DNA of 64,000 nucleotides from Cacajao melanocephalus (GCA_963573385.1 CAUYLG010039183.1:1-64000), one strand, 5' to 3'; shown: positions 1 to 13,102, counted from the first letter of the stretch. A program made the numbers and translations. The notes: a model not told the origin generated them from the sequence alone.

Positions 1-170
1 TATTATATATTATATATTTATATATAATATAAATATATAATATATATCACATATATATAAATATATAATTATATATAATTTATATAATATATATTATATA
101 TATAATATATATAATATAAATATATATACACTTATAAATACTTATACTTTACATATATATTTATATATAA
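1..170. repeat. TA-rich low-complexity tract
   Basis: Nearly pure A/T sequence made of interrupted TATA and ATAT runs. No single repeat unit persists for long. It resembles a decayed (TA)n microsatellite or an AT-rich satellite-like tract, and it is cut by the window edge, so its full length is unknown. Confidence 0.9.
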
Positions 171-1689
171 AGCATGTGAAGAACAAACATATTCACCAAC
201 CAGTTCAATTCACTGTTGCTAAGACATAACACTGGAATACTAATATTAGTTGTCCATCACATTTATCTCTAAATGGAGACTCAGATGTACTCATTAGCTC
301 TTCTCAGACACAAAATCCATATCAAAATGAGTCATATTAAATGAAGAAATAACATATTGTCTAATAAGCCCTAGATATTCCATTGGGAAGACCTATTGTT
401 AAATAAACTGCATATTTACATATTTACTGCTTACACTTCCTATATCTCTGATGAATGGCATAAAGAGAATTTTATCTCAATGACTAAATATATCTAGGCA
501 TATTTCTGGCATTCAGCAAATGTACATAAGCATGTCTATAGTTAATATAATTCTTATTATGAGATTATTAAAAACATAAAATCATTAAGAGCTGAAACTT
601 TTAGCAAAGCAGCAAATGATAAAAGTCTAAGAAACTAAAAAGTATATTTTTTACCTATTTTGAAGCTGTTTACCTGAACAAAGTACGCCCAAAAATATTT
701 GAATACTATGCTAATGGAAATGTTCAGTCTCCAAATTTTATATTATTATTATGTACATTTGTCTATTTCCTATGATCTAACAATTAAAATATGTAGTTAA
801 TATAATGGTACATAATGTTATTATCGTACACAATATTATAATATGTGTTTTACAGTCATCATAATTTTTCTATTATGTGTGAACCATGAATTTCTAAAAA
901 ATAATATTCTCGGACCATCTAGATATGATATTTACTTGGTTAAAAATATAAGAAACAATTCCTACAAGATGAGAAAATTACGTTTTTCTTCCTTAGGGGA
1001 ATACTCTTTATTGTAATATGTGAAATCCTTTAGTTGTGTGTTTCTCAGTACAAGAAAGATTTGCCTTTAGTCAACTGTTGAATTACAGGAGGAAATTTAT
1101 TTCATTTGACTATTTGCCCTTGAAAGATTACTAAATATAATATTTTTAAGATATTTGTGAAAATATAGCTAAATGGCTCATGATAAACTGTAGTATCTGA
1201 TGTTCAGTTCAGTTCATTAAAGAAAGATAACTTTGTAATTGCTGGCACCTGTTCCGGTTTTGAGTCTGAGTTTCAGTGTTTCAATTCCTGTTGTCTTTCT
1301 TGCTCAGGTTTCTGAGACTTTCAGCACTCAATACTACAGATAACTTTTTGGGGGAGGTGGATGGTGCAAGAAAGGGAATTCTTTTGTGTCATTTTCTCCA
1401 AGATTAGTAAAACACCTCTAGCTGGAACATACACCATTCTCTATTAAATAAGCGCAGACCTTGCTTATAAGGAGCTACTATCTAGGTAAGAACCCTGTTT
1501 TGTGGTTACACTGAGTTATTTGTCTGGTGGAGAGGAGGAGGAAATAGGGCAAAGATAAAAGAAAAATGGAGACTGCTGGAAAGCATCATAATTTTAATTT
1601 TTAAGGCTACTTCTTTAAGTTTTTAAGGAACAACTAAGGCAAAGTCATGAAAAAAAAAATCTCAATTTTCCTGATCTACCAAATGAAGT
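171..1689. other. AT-rich sequence, nothing recognised
   Basis: All six frames are broken by frequent stops, and I see no Alu, L1 or LTR signature. It may be unique sequence or repeats too old to recognise by eye. Confidence 0.6.
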
Positions 1690-1905
1690 CCATAGTCAGA
1701 CTGCCTGGCAAATTATAGCTTTAACACTAACTCTATGATCTTTCATAAGCTATTTACACTCTGTGTCCTAGTTTCCTAATATTTAAACAAACAGAATAAT
1801 AATCTTGAGCAATAATAGCATTGTTTTATTGATTAAATGGGTTATTATCAGTAGAATATTCAGTATCTGGCACACGATTACTATCCAATAAATGTTAATT
1901 ATAGC
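1690..1905 (-). repeat. MIR SINE, antisense
   Basis: The order of motifs is that of a MIR read backwards: a stretch like 'gtttcctaatattt' (the reversed 'cctcagtttcc' core), then 'attaaatgggttatt', then 'cagtatctggcacac' and 'caataaatgttaatta'. Divergence is high, as expected for this ancient tRNA-derived SINE. The edges are approximate. Confidence 0.65.
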
Positions 1906-4229
1906 ATATTTCTGTCCCTTTGAAGCTTATAAAAGTTCAAAAGAATAAAGAATGCTATATGTCACTTTGTGTCAATAAAATGAGTACTACACTGGTGAAA
2001 GTTTGATGTCATCATAAATTATAAGTAACTAAAGAAAAATAAAAATACTAGACAAAATTTCAAACTCTTATCCCAATGCTCTGCTAGAGCAAAGAACATA
2101 GGGTAGGTGAAGAATTAAGACATATTTAAGACATAATATCTAATATATAAAAGCTACGGTCATGTTAGATATTGAGATTCTGTTAGTAGCTTTATTTTCT
2201 GATTATTTTTAAAAGGCTTTGGCTCTTAATAAATGTTCACAATCACACATGCATCATTTTGTTTAACGTGGCTCTTGTCTTGGTATAATATGTAATATCT
2301 GAAGAGATGTAGCTAGATAATGACAAGAGATATTGATATCTGCTTATTTCCACTGACTACACTAATTGTTATCAAGGGAAACACCCTTATGTGACATGTT
2401 TCATATATTAAAAAACAAAACTACAAGTCACAAAATTTTACTTGGCAGGAATTAATTATCATTAATACTTTAGTCATTATGCTAAGTGTGCATTGTCTAT
2501 TTTTAAAAACTTTCTTTCTAAACCATGCTGAAACTATGGTATGTTCTTTTTGGATCATTTTCTTGGTAAGTTATTTTATGTTAAATTCATGAAATTCACT
2601 TATTTAACAGAGTATTTCAGTAATTTTTAACTTTTTTTATATTCCAAGTAATGTATAAATGTAAATTACATACATTTTTCGCATATATCATGTTGTTTTG
2701 AAATACATCTACATTGTGGAATGGCTAAATTGAGCTAAATTTTGGTTGCCACAGAGTTTGAAATATTGTCCTATATTTTGGACCACAGATACAAAAATAT
2801 GTAAAGTTCTTACACACAGACAAAATTTGGAATTTAAAAAGGAATACATTTGAGTTGAGCTATTTTTATTGCCAACTTTGAATTCTATTTTTCTTTGTAT
2901 TATAATATAGATATTTTCTAGTTTAAGTAATAAAAAAAAAAATTCCAGTCAACTTAACCTTAAAATAAAGGGAAATTCCTCTGAGCTGTAAAGGGTAAAC
3001 TTATCAGTATAAGGATTATACTTAAATCAAGTACTTGTAAAACACTTTGACCATTCTATCATTGAAAGGCACATCTTTATCAATTTGTGCATATAAGTGT
3101 TCAAAAGATATCATTATCCTTTAGTAATAAGAAAATGACAACTCAAAGCTCTCTAATTTTTTATGGCTAAATATACTGCCAATACTGCAGAGTAAAGTAA
3201 CACTGGTATAATACCAGTTCTTGCATTCTTCATACTACTGCTAGAGATCAATACTTGTTTGGTATTCTACAAAACACCTGCATTCCTTTCACAGAAAATA
3301 CCGATGAATGTCTATTTTCCCACAATGGAGAAATGTTCTATCACATTTTGTTAAAAATTGATATAATTTAATTATCCTCAGTCAAATGTAATTCTTTCTG
3401 ATTGTATATGCGTACGATTGATTGCATATCTTGTGTGAGAAAAACAGCAATCATGTTGATGTAAAAAAAGTTTTTAGAGGCACCAAAAATTCTTAATGCA
3501 CATTTGCTTTATTGATCTTAGATACAGAATGTACATTAAAAAAATTATGTCTTTGTGAATATATTTTTACAAGATGGGATTCTCTGTTACATGCAACAGA
3601 AATGGTTTCTGACTAGTGTAAACATTAGGAGAATATGCTGATTGATAATAGGCTAGCTCATAAAGTTGCCGGTAAAACAGAAGCACTAGGCTTAGAAAAA
3701 GAGGAAGGAAATGGAGAATCTAAAGAATAAGGGCTGCTGTCACAATCATATGATGGAAGCAATTTATGAGTATCATCTCGCCACAAGTATACACAGGTTG
3801 CTTCAGGTTTCATCACCACCACAAATCTCACCAAGCATAAATTGCTTATGCTGGTACCTTTCCACAGATGTCTCTCAAAATTGATATGGCTGCCATCATT
3901 GCCACTGTTGTATATCTTCATTGTCCCTGCTTATTTTATTTTTATAATTTTAACTGTTATTTTAGATTCATGGTATATGTGAAGGTTTGCCTGCTTATTT
4001 TAATCACTAAGAAATAGTGAAAGCTCCATGTGAGCATGTATGTCTGACTAAAAGTTATATAGTGGGGAAAGTCTTCACACATAAAAAGAGGATTCAGCTG
4101 TTTTGCACCAAAATGAAGAGAAATATCCAGTGTGTTCCATATTACAGGATGCCAAAACCAATATATGCCATTCTTTCTAGATTTCAATTCCAATTATAAA
4201 AGCAAACAAAATGCATTCCTAATAAAATA
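1906..4229. other. AT-rich sequence, nothing recognised
   Basis: There is no confident repeat or coding signal. An 87-codon open frame lies on the minus strand at 3658-3921. It has no recognisable domain, no supporting splice or poly(A) context, and a composition typical of chance frames. Confidence 0.5.
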
Positions 4230-4755
4230 TGGCACTATTAACAATGGCCAATTTATGGAATCAAGTGTCCATCAACAGACAAATGGATCAAGAAAATGTG
4301 CTGTATGACACAATGAAATACAATTTAGCCTTGAAAAAGAATTCTTGCCATTTTCAACAATGTGAATAGAATTGGAGAACAATATACTATGTCAAATGAG
4401 CCAAGCACAGAAAGATAAATAGTACCTGTCTTCGCTTATATGTGGAATCTAAAACAGTCAAACTCTTAGAAGGCAAGAGTAGAATGGTGATTACTAGAGG
4501 CAGAGGCTGAGGGAGTGAGTGGTGGTGGATGAGGAATGGAGAGATGGCCAAAGGGCACAAAGCCTCAGTTAAAATAGAAGAATAGTTTGCATTTGAGATC
4601 TATTGCACAGCATGGTGAATATAGTAATAACAGTGTGTCGTACATTTCAAAATCACTAAAACAGTAAATTTCAAATGTTCTCACCATAAAAAAATGGTAT
4701 TTGAGGTGACAGATAGTTAATTAGCTTGATTTATTCTACATTGTGTTCTTAAATC
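4230..4755 (+). mobile_element. L1 3' end fragment (ORF2 end and 3' UTR), L1MA/L1PB-like
   Basis: The sequence follows the end of L1 ORF2 and the older L1 3' UTR: 'ggcactattaacaatggcc', 'tccatcaacagacaaatgg', 'cttatatgtggaatctaaa', then a UTR with 'gagtagaatggtgattacta' and 'gttaattagcttgattta'. It is truncated at both ends and interrupted by stops. It is a dead fragment and encodes nothing. Confidence 0.85.
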
Positions 4756-4797
4756 TTAATTCAGAAAACTGAATAAGAATTAACTCACTTTTGGAGG

Positions 4798-4935
4798 GAG
4801 GAAGGAAGGAAGGAAGGAAAGAAGGAAAGAGGGAAGGAAAGGGAGGGAGTGAGGGAAAGAGGGAGGGAGAAAGGAAAGAAGGAAGGAAGAGAAGGAAGGA
4901 AGGCAGCAAAGGGAGGGAGGGAGGAAGGAAAGATA
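4798..4935 (+). repeat. GGAA/GGGA purine microsatellite
   Basis: About 138 nt almost entirely of A and G on the + strand, built from GGAA, GGGA and GAAA tetramers with several uninterrupted (GGAA)3-4 blocks. It lies just after the L1 fragment. Such polypurine tracts are usually length-polymorphic and can form triplex DNA, and consecutive GGAA cores are ETS-factor binding units. Confidence 0.95.
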
Positions 4936-6057
4936 GACATCAGAAAAAAGAATTTGTTTTAAATTTGTAGCTTTGATTTTTCAGCAATTATAAGCCTTTT
5001 GTGGTCAAACTTGCATAAAATTAAAGTTAACTTTCATTAACCTCAGGGAGATACCTATGTTATATTTCTTTTTCTCCCTCTGTTGTATAGAAACAACTTT
5101 ATTTGCTTTAGATGATTAAGATCAATCACCTCAGCCAAAAACTATAACCTCCATTGATTTCTTCTCACTCAGAGGTGGAAGAAAACCAAAAGTCTGGGAG
5201 GCAGTTTTATTTCCATTTAAATGGAATTATTTTGTATCTCTGGACAGGGCTTTTATCTTTTGAATATTATATCTTCACAAATGCAGAATGCAGAGTTTTA
5301 GGAAAAGTAAACAAAGTGTCCATCAGGGTGTCAGTGGGTACAATAGTGAGAGATGCCATTCTAACTTCTGTCTCTTGATATATGTACATATATATTCCAG
5401 TTATATAAGGAAGCTCACTATCTATTGATAAATAGTTGGGGTGCTTTAATCTCAATTAGGAAAAAGAAAATGAGGCATATAATATCAATTATGAAAAAAA
5501 TCCATCTGAAACCATAGCTGTGTCTTCAATAAGCCATTTCTCATTTCAATAAGGTTATTTCTTCCATTTTGTACATAATAAAAATAATATTTTTCACTGG
5601 TAGATTGTGTGGATACCATTATGTTCAATAATATGCTATTGTTGGCAGAAAAAAAAGAGGTTGTGGTAGCTCATCTGTAAGACAGCCAGAAATAATCTCT
5701 TCTTTCTTTTTGGTATGTGGGTGCAATTTTGCAGTTGAGAGAAGGGGTTTATTCTTTTCTTTCACTTTGTGTCTGTAGGAACTTGATTCTCCAGGAGAAT
5801 CAGGTGTAGTTATATCTTGCGTGCTTGAGACCTGTTCATAATAAGCCTCCTGGCTTCTGCCTAGAATTAATGGAGTTTATGCTTTTGGAACACTGGAACA
5901 ATTGATCTAGGAAATCAACCACATTTAAGAAGATTGAAAACCCTAAAACTGTTGAACTGTGAAAAGCCCAAAGCATGTAGAAAGGATCTAGAGAATAGAC
6001 ACCTCTCATCATATGGCATCTATTCTCTAGATCATTTTACATGGAGAGAAAGAGATT
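4936..6057. other. Unassigned sequence
   Basis: No confident element was recognised. Open frames at 5154-5378 (+) and 5267-5455 (-) overlap each other and look like chance. Confidence 0.5.
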
Positions 6058-6079
6058 GAAAGGGGGAGGGAGAGAGAGA

Positions 6080-6135
<56 letters not shown>
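6058..6135 (+). repeat. (GA)n dinucleotide repeat
   Basis: A purine tract with roughly 30 GA units, including one uninterrupted block of more than 20, and a few GGGA interruptions near both ends. Read on the minus strand it creates a run of Ser-Leu codons in an otherwise meaningless frame. Confidence 0.95.
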
Positions 6136-8692
6136 CACTAAGGAACACCAAGGAAACATTTGTGAATAAAGAAGCCAATTTTGTAGTAGATACTCCAGTC
6201 AAGACCATCCAAACAGACACCATATGACTTAGAAATGAACTGCCCAGATTGGGAGATTTGGTTATATAGGTAATTGGAATTATGATAGATAAAAGAATCC
6301 AATTCAAATATAGTATCTCTTTCCATGAGAACACAATACTGACCCTCTACTGGAGACAAGGGTCAGTATAATCAATTGATACCAAAGGGTTGGCTTGTCC
6401 ACTCTGGTTTATGGCACCATATCAGGTGTTCAGGTTGTTCCCTGCCATTGGCAACTCAAGCACTGAGAAGAACTTGTAATTTGCTTGGCCCTGATATAGA
6501 CAATCTCTATTGCTTACTCAGTTCACAGTCTCCATTGTCACCATTCTACCTACTTTTGTGCATAGGCCTGTCAAACAAGCTGGAAGCCAAGGGTTACTGA
6601 CATCATCTTACAGTGATCTAGTTCCATAGCAAGGCTCTACATAGAAAATTCATGTGGGAAAACAATATTCTTACAAATCAAGACTGCTTTGAGTAGTTAT
6701 CCCTCAAAAAATTCCAGTGTCCTTCTCGCCAACCTTCCAATCTTATTTCTTCCAAGTTCTTTGCAGCCTTTAGTTACTTCTGATGCATTAGTGCAGATGT
6801 TAATCTTAATCTCTTTTTTTACAAATTATGAATCAGTTTATTTATATATTTTATCTTTTCTTTATGAATGTTTTGGTGAAATAATCTATTTACACAGGAA
6901 TCTATATGGGAATTTACCCCATTTTTTTCTCAATCTCTTTATTCCACACAAATTAGTAATAATAAATTCTTCACAAATTTATTCCCTTAGGTTTGGGTAA
7001 ACCTTTGCATTGAGCTGAACCACAGACATACTATTCTTCCAACTAGTTTGAGAATGCCATGAAGAATAATCTGTAAACCATATTATAGTCTTTAAAATTT
7101 TAATTTTAAATAGTTTATAATAAAAACTCTTAAATTAAAACATTGTTAAAGTAGTCCTAAGCCACTGAACTTGAAATCATATGGGGGAGAGTTAAGGATG
7201 CTGCTTATGTGACTGAATGTGCATCAACCAGATTTTAGAATGCAGATAGAGGTGCAAAGCATATTAGATAGATCATATAGCAACCAAGCAGGTCAGATGT
7301 CATATCCCCTAATGTTCCATGGTTATTCACTCAGTCTTTAAGTTTTATGACTAGGACAAGATCTGTTTTTTAAGTTATTTTCCAGATGCTTGACTTCAAA
7401 ACACACTTCACTATAATTATGTTATCATGGATTTTTATCAGCTCTTTACAACATCCTTTTCCATCACAGACATTTTGATATTCTGAGCCATAAGTACTGC
7501 ATGCAATGCTGTTTTCCATATTGCCAAAACCAGCTGGAAAACCTTGTCTTGCTCTAAAACCGACTCAAAGCAGCCAATCCTTTAGGCCATTTAGGGGATA
7601 AAGGAGAGCATCAGAAATATTTTGCCTTCAAGGATCTAAGGAAAGTCGCCTCCTATATCCCAACTTTGTAATGATAGAAGAGTTAAGGTGCAAAACTGTT
7701 CTTCGCTTTGGAGGGGATATCTAGCATCTCTTAGGCAAAGAAACAATTAAATAATTCATCAAGGTGGCAGGTCATAAGTTTTACAGCAGGCATTTAGCAT
7801 ACATGCATCTTGTAAAAGCAATTAAGAACTGATCTACAGGTCCAAATAATATTATTTAACCTTGTAATATATTATGTAACCTTGATATGACAAAGGTACC
7901 TTGAACTTATAATGGAATAGACCCAAGTAAACTTTGAGGCAAGGTGGAAAATGTGTATTGCTATCTATTCCAGATAAAAGCCAGCATGTCATAATACTCT
8001 TAAATATTCTCCATTTCTTACACTAAATGTGATAGTATTTTCCATCCTAAAAACTATACGCTGATTGCCAAGGACAGTTTGATTTGCTCAAGCAAATACA
8101 TTCACCTCACAAATAATAGCTATAATTGCATTTGCAGATGATTAACCTTGAAACAATTCACTGCCATTCTCAAATAACATATCCCTTACACTAGGCAGTG
8201 GAAATGTGGATCTGAGAAGATTCCATATCCTTAAGCCTTACAATCCTTCAATATGACACTAATTCTTGTGATTCCCTCGAAGTTAGAGCATTGGAATTGA
8301 TTTGCTATCTGTTATTTTGGTAGTTAGTGGGAGTTCCAAATTTTTCGTCTTGACCTTTTTCTACCACCATAACCATTATCTCTGTGTCAGGATGACACTG
8401 TGGATGCTCTTCCAGTCGGTAAAAATATTGATTATTGTAATAAACCCGAGGCATGGGGAAATAAATATACCATGGATAATAGATATGATCTAGTCTACCA
8501 TGTTTTGATCAAAACACCACTTATCACCTGATTCCATAATGCTCACTCTGACCCATGAACAATAGGTACATTCTAGAATATGAAGGAGTCGGTATTGTTT
8601 TAGAATCAGTGTCCAAAGATTTGAGTGCCACTGAATCTAATATAAACTATAACTCTGAAAGAGTTTAGAAAAGCAGCAGTATTACCTATGGA
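6136..8692 (-). mobile_element. Possible decayed ERVL-type retroviral internal region
   Basis: Read on the minus strand, this 2.5-kb stretch gives broken coding-like pieces. Near 6430-6480 a CxxC-like pair is followed by a Trp-rich segment, which could be the end of an integrase zinc finger. Another open piece covers about 8290-8500. Stops and frameshifts occur every few tens of codons. The relation to ERVL pol/gag is my tentative reading. It could instead be another old repeat or unique sequence. An Alu interrupts its right edge. Confidence 0.3.
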
Positions 8693-8707
8693 TGGTCAGA
8701 GAATTTC

Positions 8708-8892
8708 CTTTTTTTTTTGAGACGGAGTTTCGCTCTTGTTACCTAGGCTGGAGTACGATGGTGCTATCTCTGCTCACCGCAACCTCCGCCTCCTGGGTTC
8801 AAGCAATTCTCCTGCCTCAGCCTCCTGAGTAGCTGGGACTAAAGGCTGTGCCACCAGGCCCAGCTGATTTTCGTATTTTTAGTAGAGACGGG
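8708..8892 (-). mobile_element. Alu, 5'-truncated, with 15-bp TSD
   Basis: It starts on the + strand with a T-run and 'gagacggagtttcgctc' and ends at 'tttttagtagagacg', so the copy is antisense and lacks its 5' part. It is bounded by perfect 15-bp direct repeats (tggtcagagaatttc) at 8693-8707 and 8893-8907. The TSD and T-tail show insertion by L1-type target-primed reverse transcription. Confidence 0.97.
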
Positions 8893-8907
8893 TGGTCAGA
8901 GAATTTC

Positions 8908-10198
8908 TATTCTTCCATCTGCTCTATGTGACTGAGATAAAACTCCCACCTGTGGATAATTTTATTGTCCATATTATATGTTGTGTGAAAATACAATGAA
9001 ATTATTGCAATATTATCTAAATTTTTTCCACAAAATAATCTAAGTAAATGAGTCTACTTTATATAGGGACTACACTTTTATAGTGTGCAATAAATGACAA
9101 GGTTTTCAAAAATCTCATATTAAAATATAATTGTATATTTTAATACTATTTTAAGATATTTTAGTATTAAATATAATTTACTAATATATAATTAAAATGC
9201 AATTAGATGAGTTATTCACTGATACAAAACCTAAATTTAAGAAGTATACTGGTCTGTCAATAGAGATGAGCATAATCTTTCTCCAAAAAGCAGATAAATT
9301 CCACAAATGAGAGTATTTTATTTTATTTCAAAATAATAAACAAAAAGTTGTTTTATTTTTAGTAGACACAAAATTCAGAAACTAGCTTGATAAATCCCGA
9401 AAAGACTGAAACTTGTTACTAAAATGGCTCAAGAGAATTTATTCCAAAGTATTTTTGCCTACTAAATATATTTTATGCTATTAGTACTGTTATTTTAAAT
9501 AATTTTGCTACTCAGACACATTTTCTCTAGTAGAACACAAGTATAAATATATTGAGGATTCTCTAGAGTAATTGCAATTAGTCCTTGATAGGGGTTTAAT
9601 TAACAACAAAGAAAACATATATTAATGACACAGGCTGTTTTTGATTAATAGCATATCAAAATTAATTACAAACATTATGTTAATATCAACTGTATATTGT
9701 TTAAACACATGACTAGAATTTATAAATGGATAGAAATTATTTTGTTTCATTTTATTTACTTATTTTAGTCTTAAAAATTAAAAATATCTTTTACGAGTTA
9801 AAATATTTAAGGCTAAAATATATTGACATTAACAGTATTTATATTTTGATTGGTTATTTTTACTTCTGTTTATCGTCTGGCATATTATATTTGTTAAATA
9901 GTTGTATTATCAAAGATGCCTTTCTGATATAAAACATCAAGTTACATTTGGTCTCTCAAACATACAATCAATGATTGGCAGAAGGATCATTTATTTCTAA
10001 AGGTATACAAGAACTTAAGAGTCCAGGAATTTCTCAGATTATTAAATAAAAATGATAATTACTGCATAAATCTCCTGAGAAAGTCTTTTTTCTTTGACTC
10101 TTTTAATCAACAAATATGTTCCTACTTTACTAGTCTTTGTGATAGGTACTGGGGATATATAGTGAATAAAGTATATATAGTTGCTGCTCAGATGAAGT
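8908..10198. other. AT-rich sequence, possible ancient repeat at its end
   Basis: Mostly very AT-rich with no recognised element. At about 10105-10195, 'caacaaatatgttcctac' and 'ggtactggggatatatagtg' resemble a common ancient LINE or MIR-like fragment, which the following MaLR element would have interrupted. Confidence 0.45.
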
Positions 10199-11363
10199 TG
10201 ATATGGTTTGGCTATGTCCCCACCCAAATCTAATCTTGAATTGTGGCTCTGGCAATTCCTACATGTTGTGGGAGGGAGCTGGTGGGAGGTAATGGAATCA
10301 TAGGGGTGGGTCTTTCCCATGCTATTCTCTTGATGGTGAATATGTCTTATGAGATCTGAAGGTTTTATAAAGGGGAGTTTCCCTGTGCAAGTTCTTTTCT
10401 CTTGTCTGCTGCCATGTAAGACACACCTTTCACCTTCTATCATGATTGTGAGGCCTCACCACCCACATAGAACTGAGTCCATTAAACCTCCAGACTCCAG
10501 AATGGTAGATCCACTGACAGCTTGCACCGTACATCTAGAAAAGCCATGGACACTCAATACCAGCCTATGAAAGCAGCCAGGAGGGAGGTTGTGCCCTGCA
10601 AAGCCACAGGGGCAGAGCTGCTCAAGACCATAGAAACCCACCTCTTGATCAGTGTGACCTGGATGTGGGAGTCAAAGGAGATCATTTGGAGATTTAAGAT
10701 TTGACTGACCTGCTGGATTCCAGGCTTGGAGAGGACCAGCTGATCCTTTGGTTTGGACAGTTTCTCCCATTTGCAATGGCTGTATTTACCCAATGCCTAT
10801 ATCCCCATTACCTCTAGGAAGAAACTAACTTGCTTTTGATTTTACAAATTTGTAGGTGGAAGGGAATTCCCTTGTCTCAGATGAGACTTTGGACTGTGGA
10901 CTTTTGAGTTAATGATAAAATGAGTTAAGACTTTGGGAAACTGTTGGGAAGGCATGATTAGTTTTGAAATGTGAGAACATGAGATTTGGGAGGGGACAAG
11001 GGTGAAATAATATGGTTGGGCAGCATCCCTACCCAAATCTCATTTTGAATTGTAGCTCCCACAATTCCCATGTGTTGTGGGAGGGACCCAGTGGAAGGTA
11101 ATTGAATAATGAGAATGGCTCATTCCTATGCTATTCTCCTGATAGCAAATAAGTCTCACGAGATCTGATGGTTTTATAAAGGGGAGTTTCCCTACGCGAA
11201 TTCTCTTCTCCTGTCTGCTGTCATGTGAGTTGTGCCTTTCACCTTCCACCCAGATTTTGAGCCTCCCTAGTCACATGGAACTAAATCCATTAAAACACTT
11301 TCTTTTGTAAATTGCCCAGGCTTGGGTATGAATTTATCAGCAGTATGAAAACATACTAATACA
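10199..11363 (+). mobile_element. THE1/MST-type MaLR provirus with internal deletion
   Basis: Two THE1/MST LTRs in direct orientation flank about 0.5 kb of MaLR internal sequence. The left LTR covers 10199 to about 10490 and starts 'tgatatggtttggctatgtc'. It loses its last ~70 bp, stopping after 'gagtccattaaacct'. The internal part, about 10491-11007, matches only the 3' third of the internal sequence seen in the second MaLR copy at 38873-40508. The right LTR, 11008-11363, is full length and ends 'actaataca'. 'aagtt' occurs at 10195-10199 and 11364-11368, which is the expected 5-bp TSD if the first T is shared with the LTR edge. MaLRs are non-autonomous ERVL relatives. No coding capacity remains. 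Confidence 0.93.
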
Positions 11364-12577
11364 AAGTTTACCTCAAAGCTGCCTATTTGACTTCTGTAAT
11401 TAAATCCTGTTTAGTCTTTAATTGCCTGTTTTTTTACTGAGTATTTTTCTCTCCACTGGTCAAACAAAAATCTCATTGTATTTGCTGATAACACCTGCCT
11501 TGCTAAAATGTATAAAATATACTTATTATATATTTTATGACCATAAATATGACATTGTGTAATCCTCTTGTGTTTTCTGAGAATTGCTGTAATCCATTCT
11601 TGTTTTATTCTTAAGCACTATTCTATTATATATATGCATTTTTCTTTGATCCTCTTCCTCCATTGTCTCTTAAATAATTATGTTGTTTTAAATACTTTTC
11701 TGAATACTCGAAGTGGATAATTTTTAAATTGTATTTTAAAATGCATATAAAAAAGTGCAATTCCCTGGATATATGTAGATCCAGGCACATATTACAGGTT
11801 TCTTTCAAAACATGTAGACATAGTGAACATTTAAATAAAATATGAAAAGTACAGAACCATAACTCACACCATATTGATGTCCAACAATGAACCATCCACA
11901 GAGATAAAGCCAATAAAAAAGCAGCTTCTACTGCTAACTGGGTAATAGTCTTCAAAGTAAATGATGCCAATGTGTAACTGTAACTTAGTAAAGAGGATGA
12001 GAACAACAAAAGAAATATAGAAACATTTACTCTGAGTCATTCTGGAACTCAGTTGAAGGATTTATCCTGAGAAATAAGCAGGTAGATGTGGACAGACAGG
12101 ACTACATGCAATATTGGCTGAGATAAATTTTCTGTTTTTAAAAAGTAGGTGAAAAAAATAAATAAATAAAATAAATAAATAAAAGGTAGGTGAAGCTCCA
12201 CATGAGGACACACAATATTTTAATATGTAATCGGTGAAGGTTAAGATGAAATGATTTTGTAGACTCTACTTACAAAATTCTCAGTAGCTTCCAAAAATAT
12301 TTACACACATAATGTTCACATGTTTTGAATATGTGAGACAGCTGTTGTTTATCTATTACTGAGTACATAATTGGGAAGAATGGCCTGTAATTTTTCAAAT
12401 CTGTAAAATAATTGTCACTTTTCTCTTTCTTTCTCTTATTTCTCTCCTTTCATTCTCTAACCACTGAATCCCTTTGTACTCATCCTACTCCAAGTTTACT
12501 GCTCTTGTCGAAATCCGAACTGACTTCTACATGCTAAGTCCAACGTTCTGTTCATGGTCTTTGTCTCATTTGCCTTC
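11364..12577. other. AT-rich sequence with a short (TAAA)n tract
   Basis: No confident element. A small 'aaataaataaataaaataaa' type repeat occupies about 12152-12184. A 127-codon minus-strand open frame at 11626-12009 shows no domain and no conserved-looking composition. Confidence 0.5.
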
Positions 12578-13102
12578 TCTATTAGGGTTCTCTAGAGGGA
12601 CAGAACTAAAAGGATAGATGCATTTATGAAGGAGAGTTTATTAAGGAGCATTGACTCACAGGATCACAGGGTGAAGTTCCAGAATAGGCCATCTATAAGC
12701 TAAGAATCAAGGATGCCAGTCTGAGTCTCAAAACCTCAAAAGTAGGGAAACCAACAGTGCACCTTACCGTCTGTGGCCAAAGGTCCGAGAACCCCTGGAA
12801 AACCACTGGTGTAAGTCCAAGAGTTCAAAAGCTGAAGAACCTGGAGTCTGATGTCTGAGCAGCAAGGGAGAAACATGAAGGTCGGAGACTTAGCAAGTCT
12901 GCTCTTTCTCACTTCTTCTGCCTGCTTTATTCTAGCCATGCTGGCAGCTGATTAGCTGGTACTCAGCCAGACTGAGACTGGGTCTGTCTCTCCAGTTCAC
13001 TGGCTGAAATGTTATTCTCCTTTGGCAACACGCTTACAGACACACCCAGAAAGAATATTTACATCCTTCGATCCAATCAAGTTGACAATATTAACCATCA
13101 CA
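12578..13102 (-). mobile_element. MLT2-type (ERVL) solo LTR with 5-bp TSD
   Basis: Antisense MLT2 LTR: the + strand opens 'attagggttctctagaggg', passes 'ctgatgtctgagcagcaag' and closes 'aagttgacaatattaacc' plus 'atcaca'. The length, about 525 bp, fits a complete LTR. The 5-bp direct repeat ccttc occurs at 12573-12577 and 13103-13107, the duplication size of ERVL integrase. No internal sequence is attached, so this is a solo LTR left by LTR-LTR recombination. Confidence 0.93.

Noticed and set aside
10349..10704. Overlapping open frames on both strands (10042-10443, 10349-10570, 10456-10641, 10522-10704, 10554-10793)
   Set aside because: All lie in the MaLR LTR and internal region, compete on both strands, and carry no retroviral motif.
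11626..12009. 127-codon minus-strand frame
   Set aside because: It is long for the region, but it has no domain, poor composition for a soluble protein, and no promoter, splice or poly(A) context that I can see.
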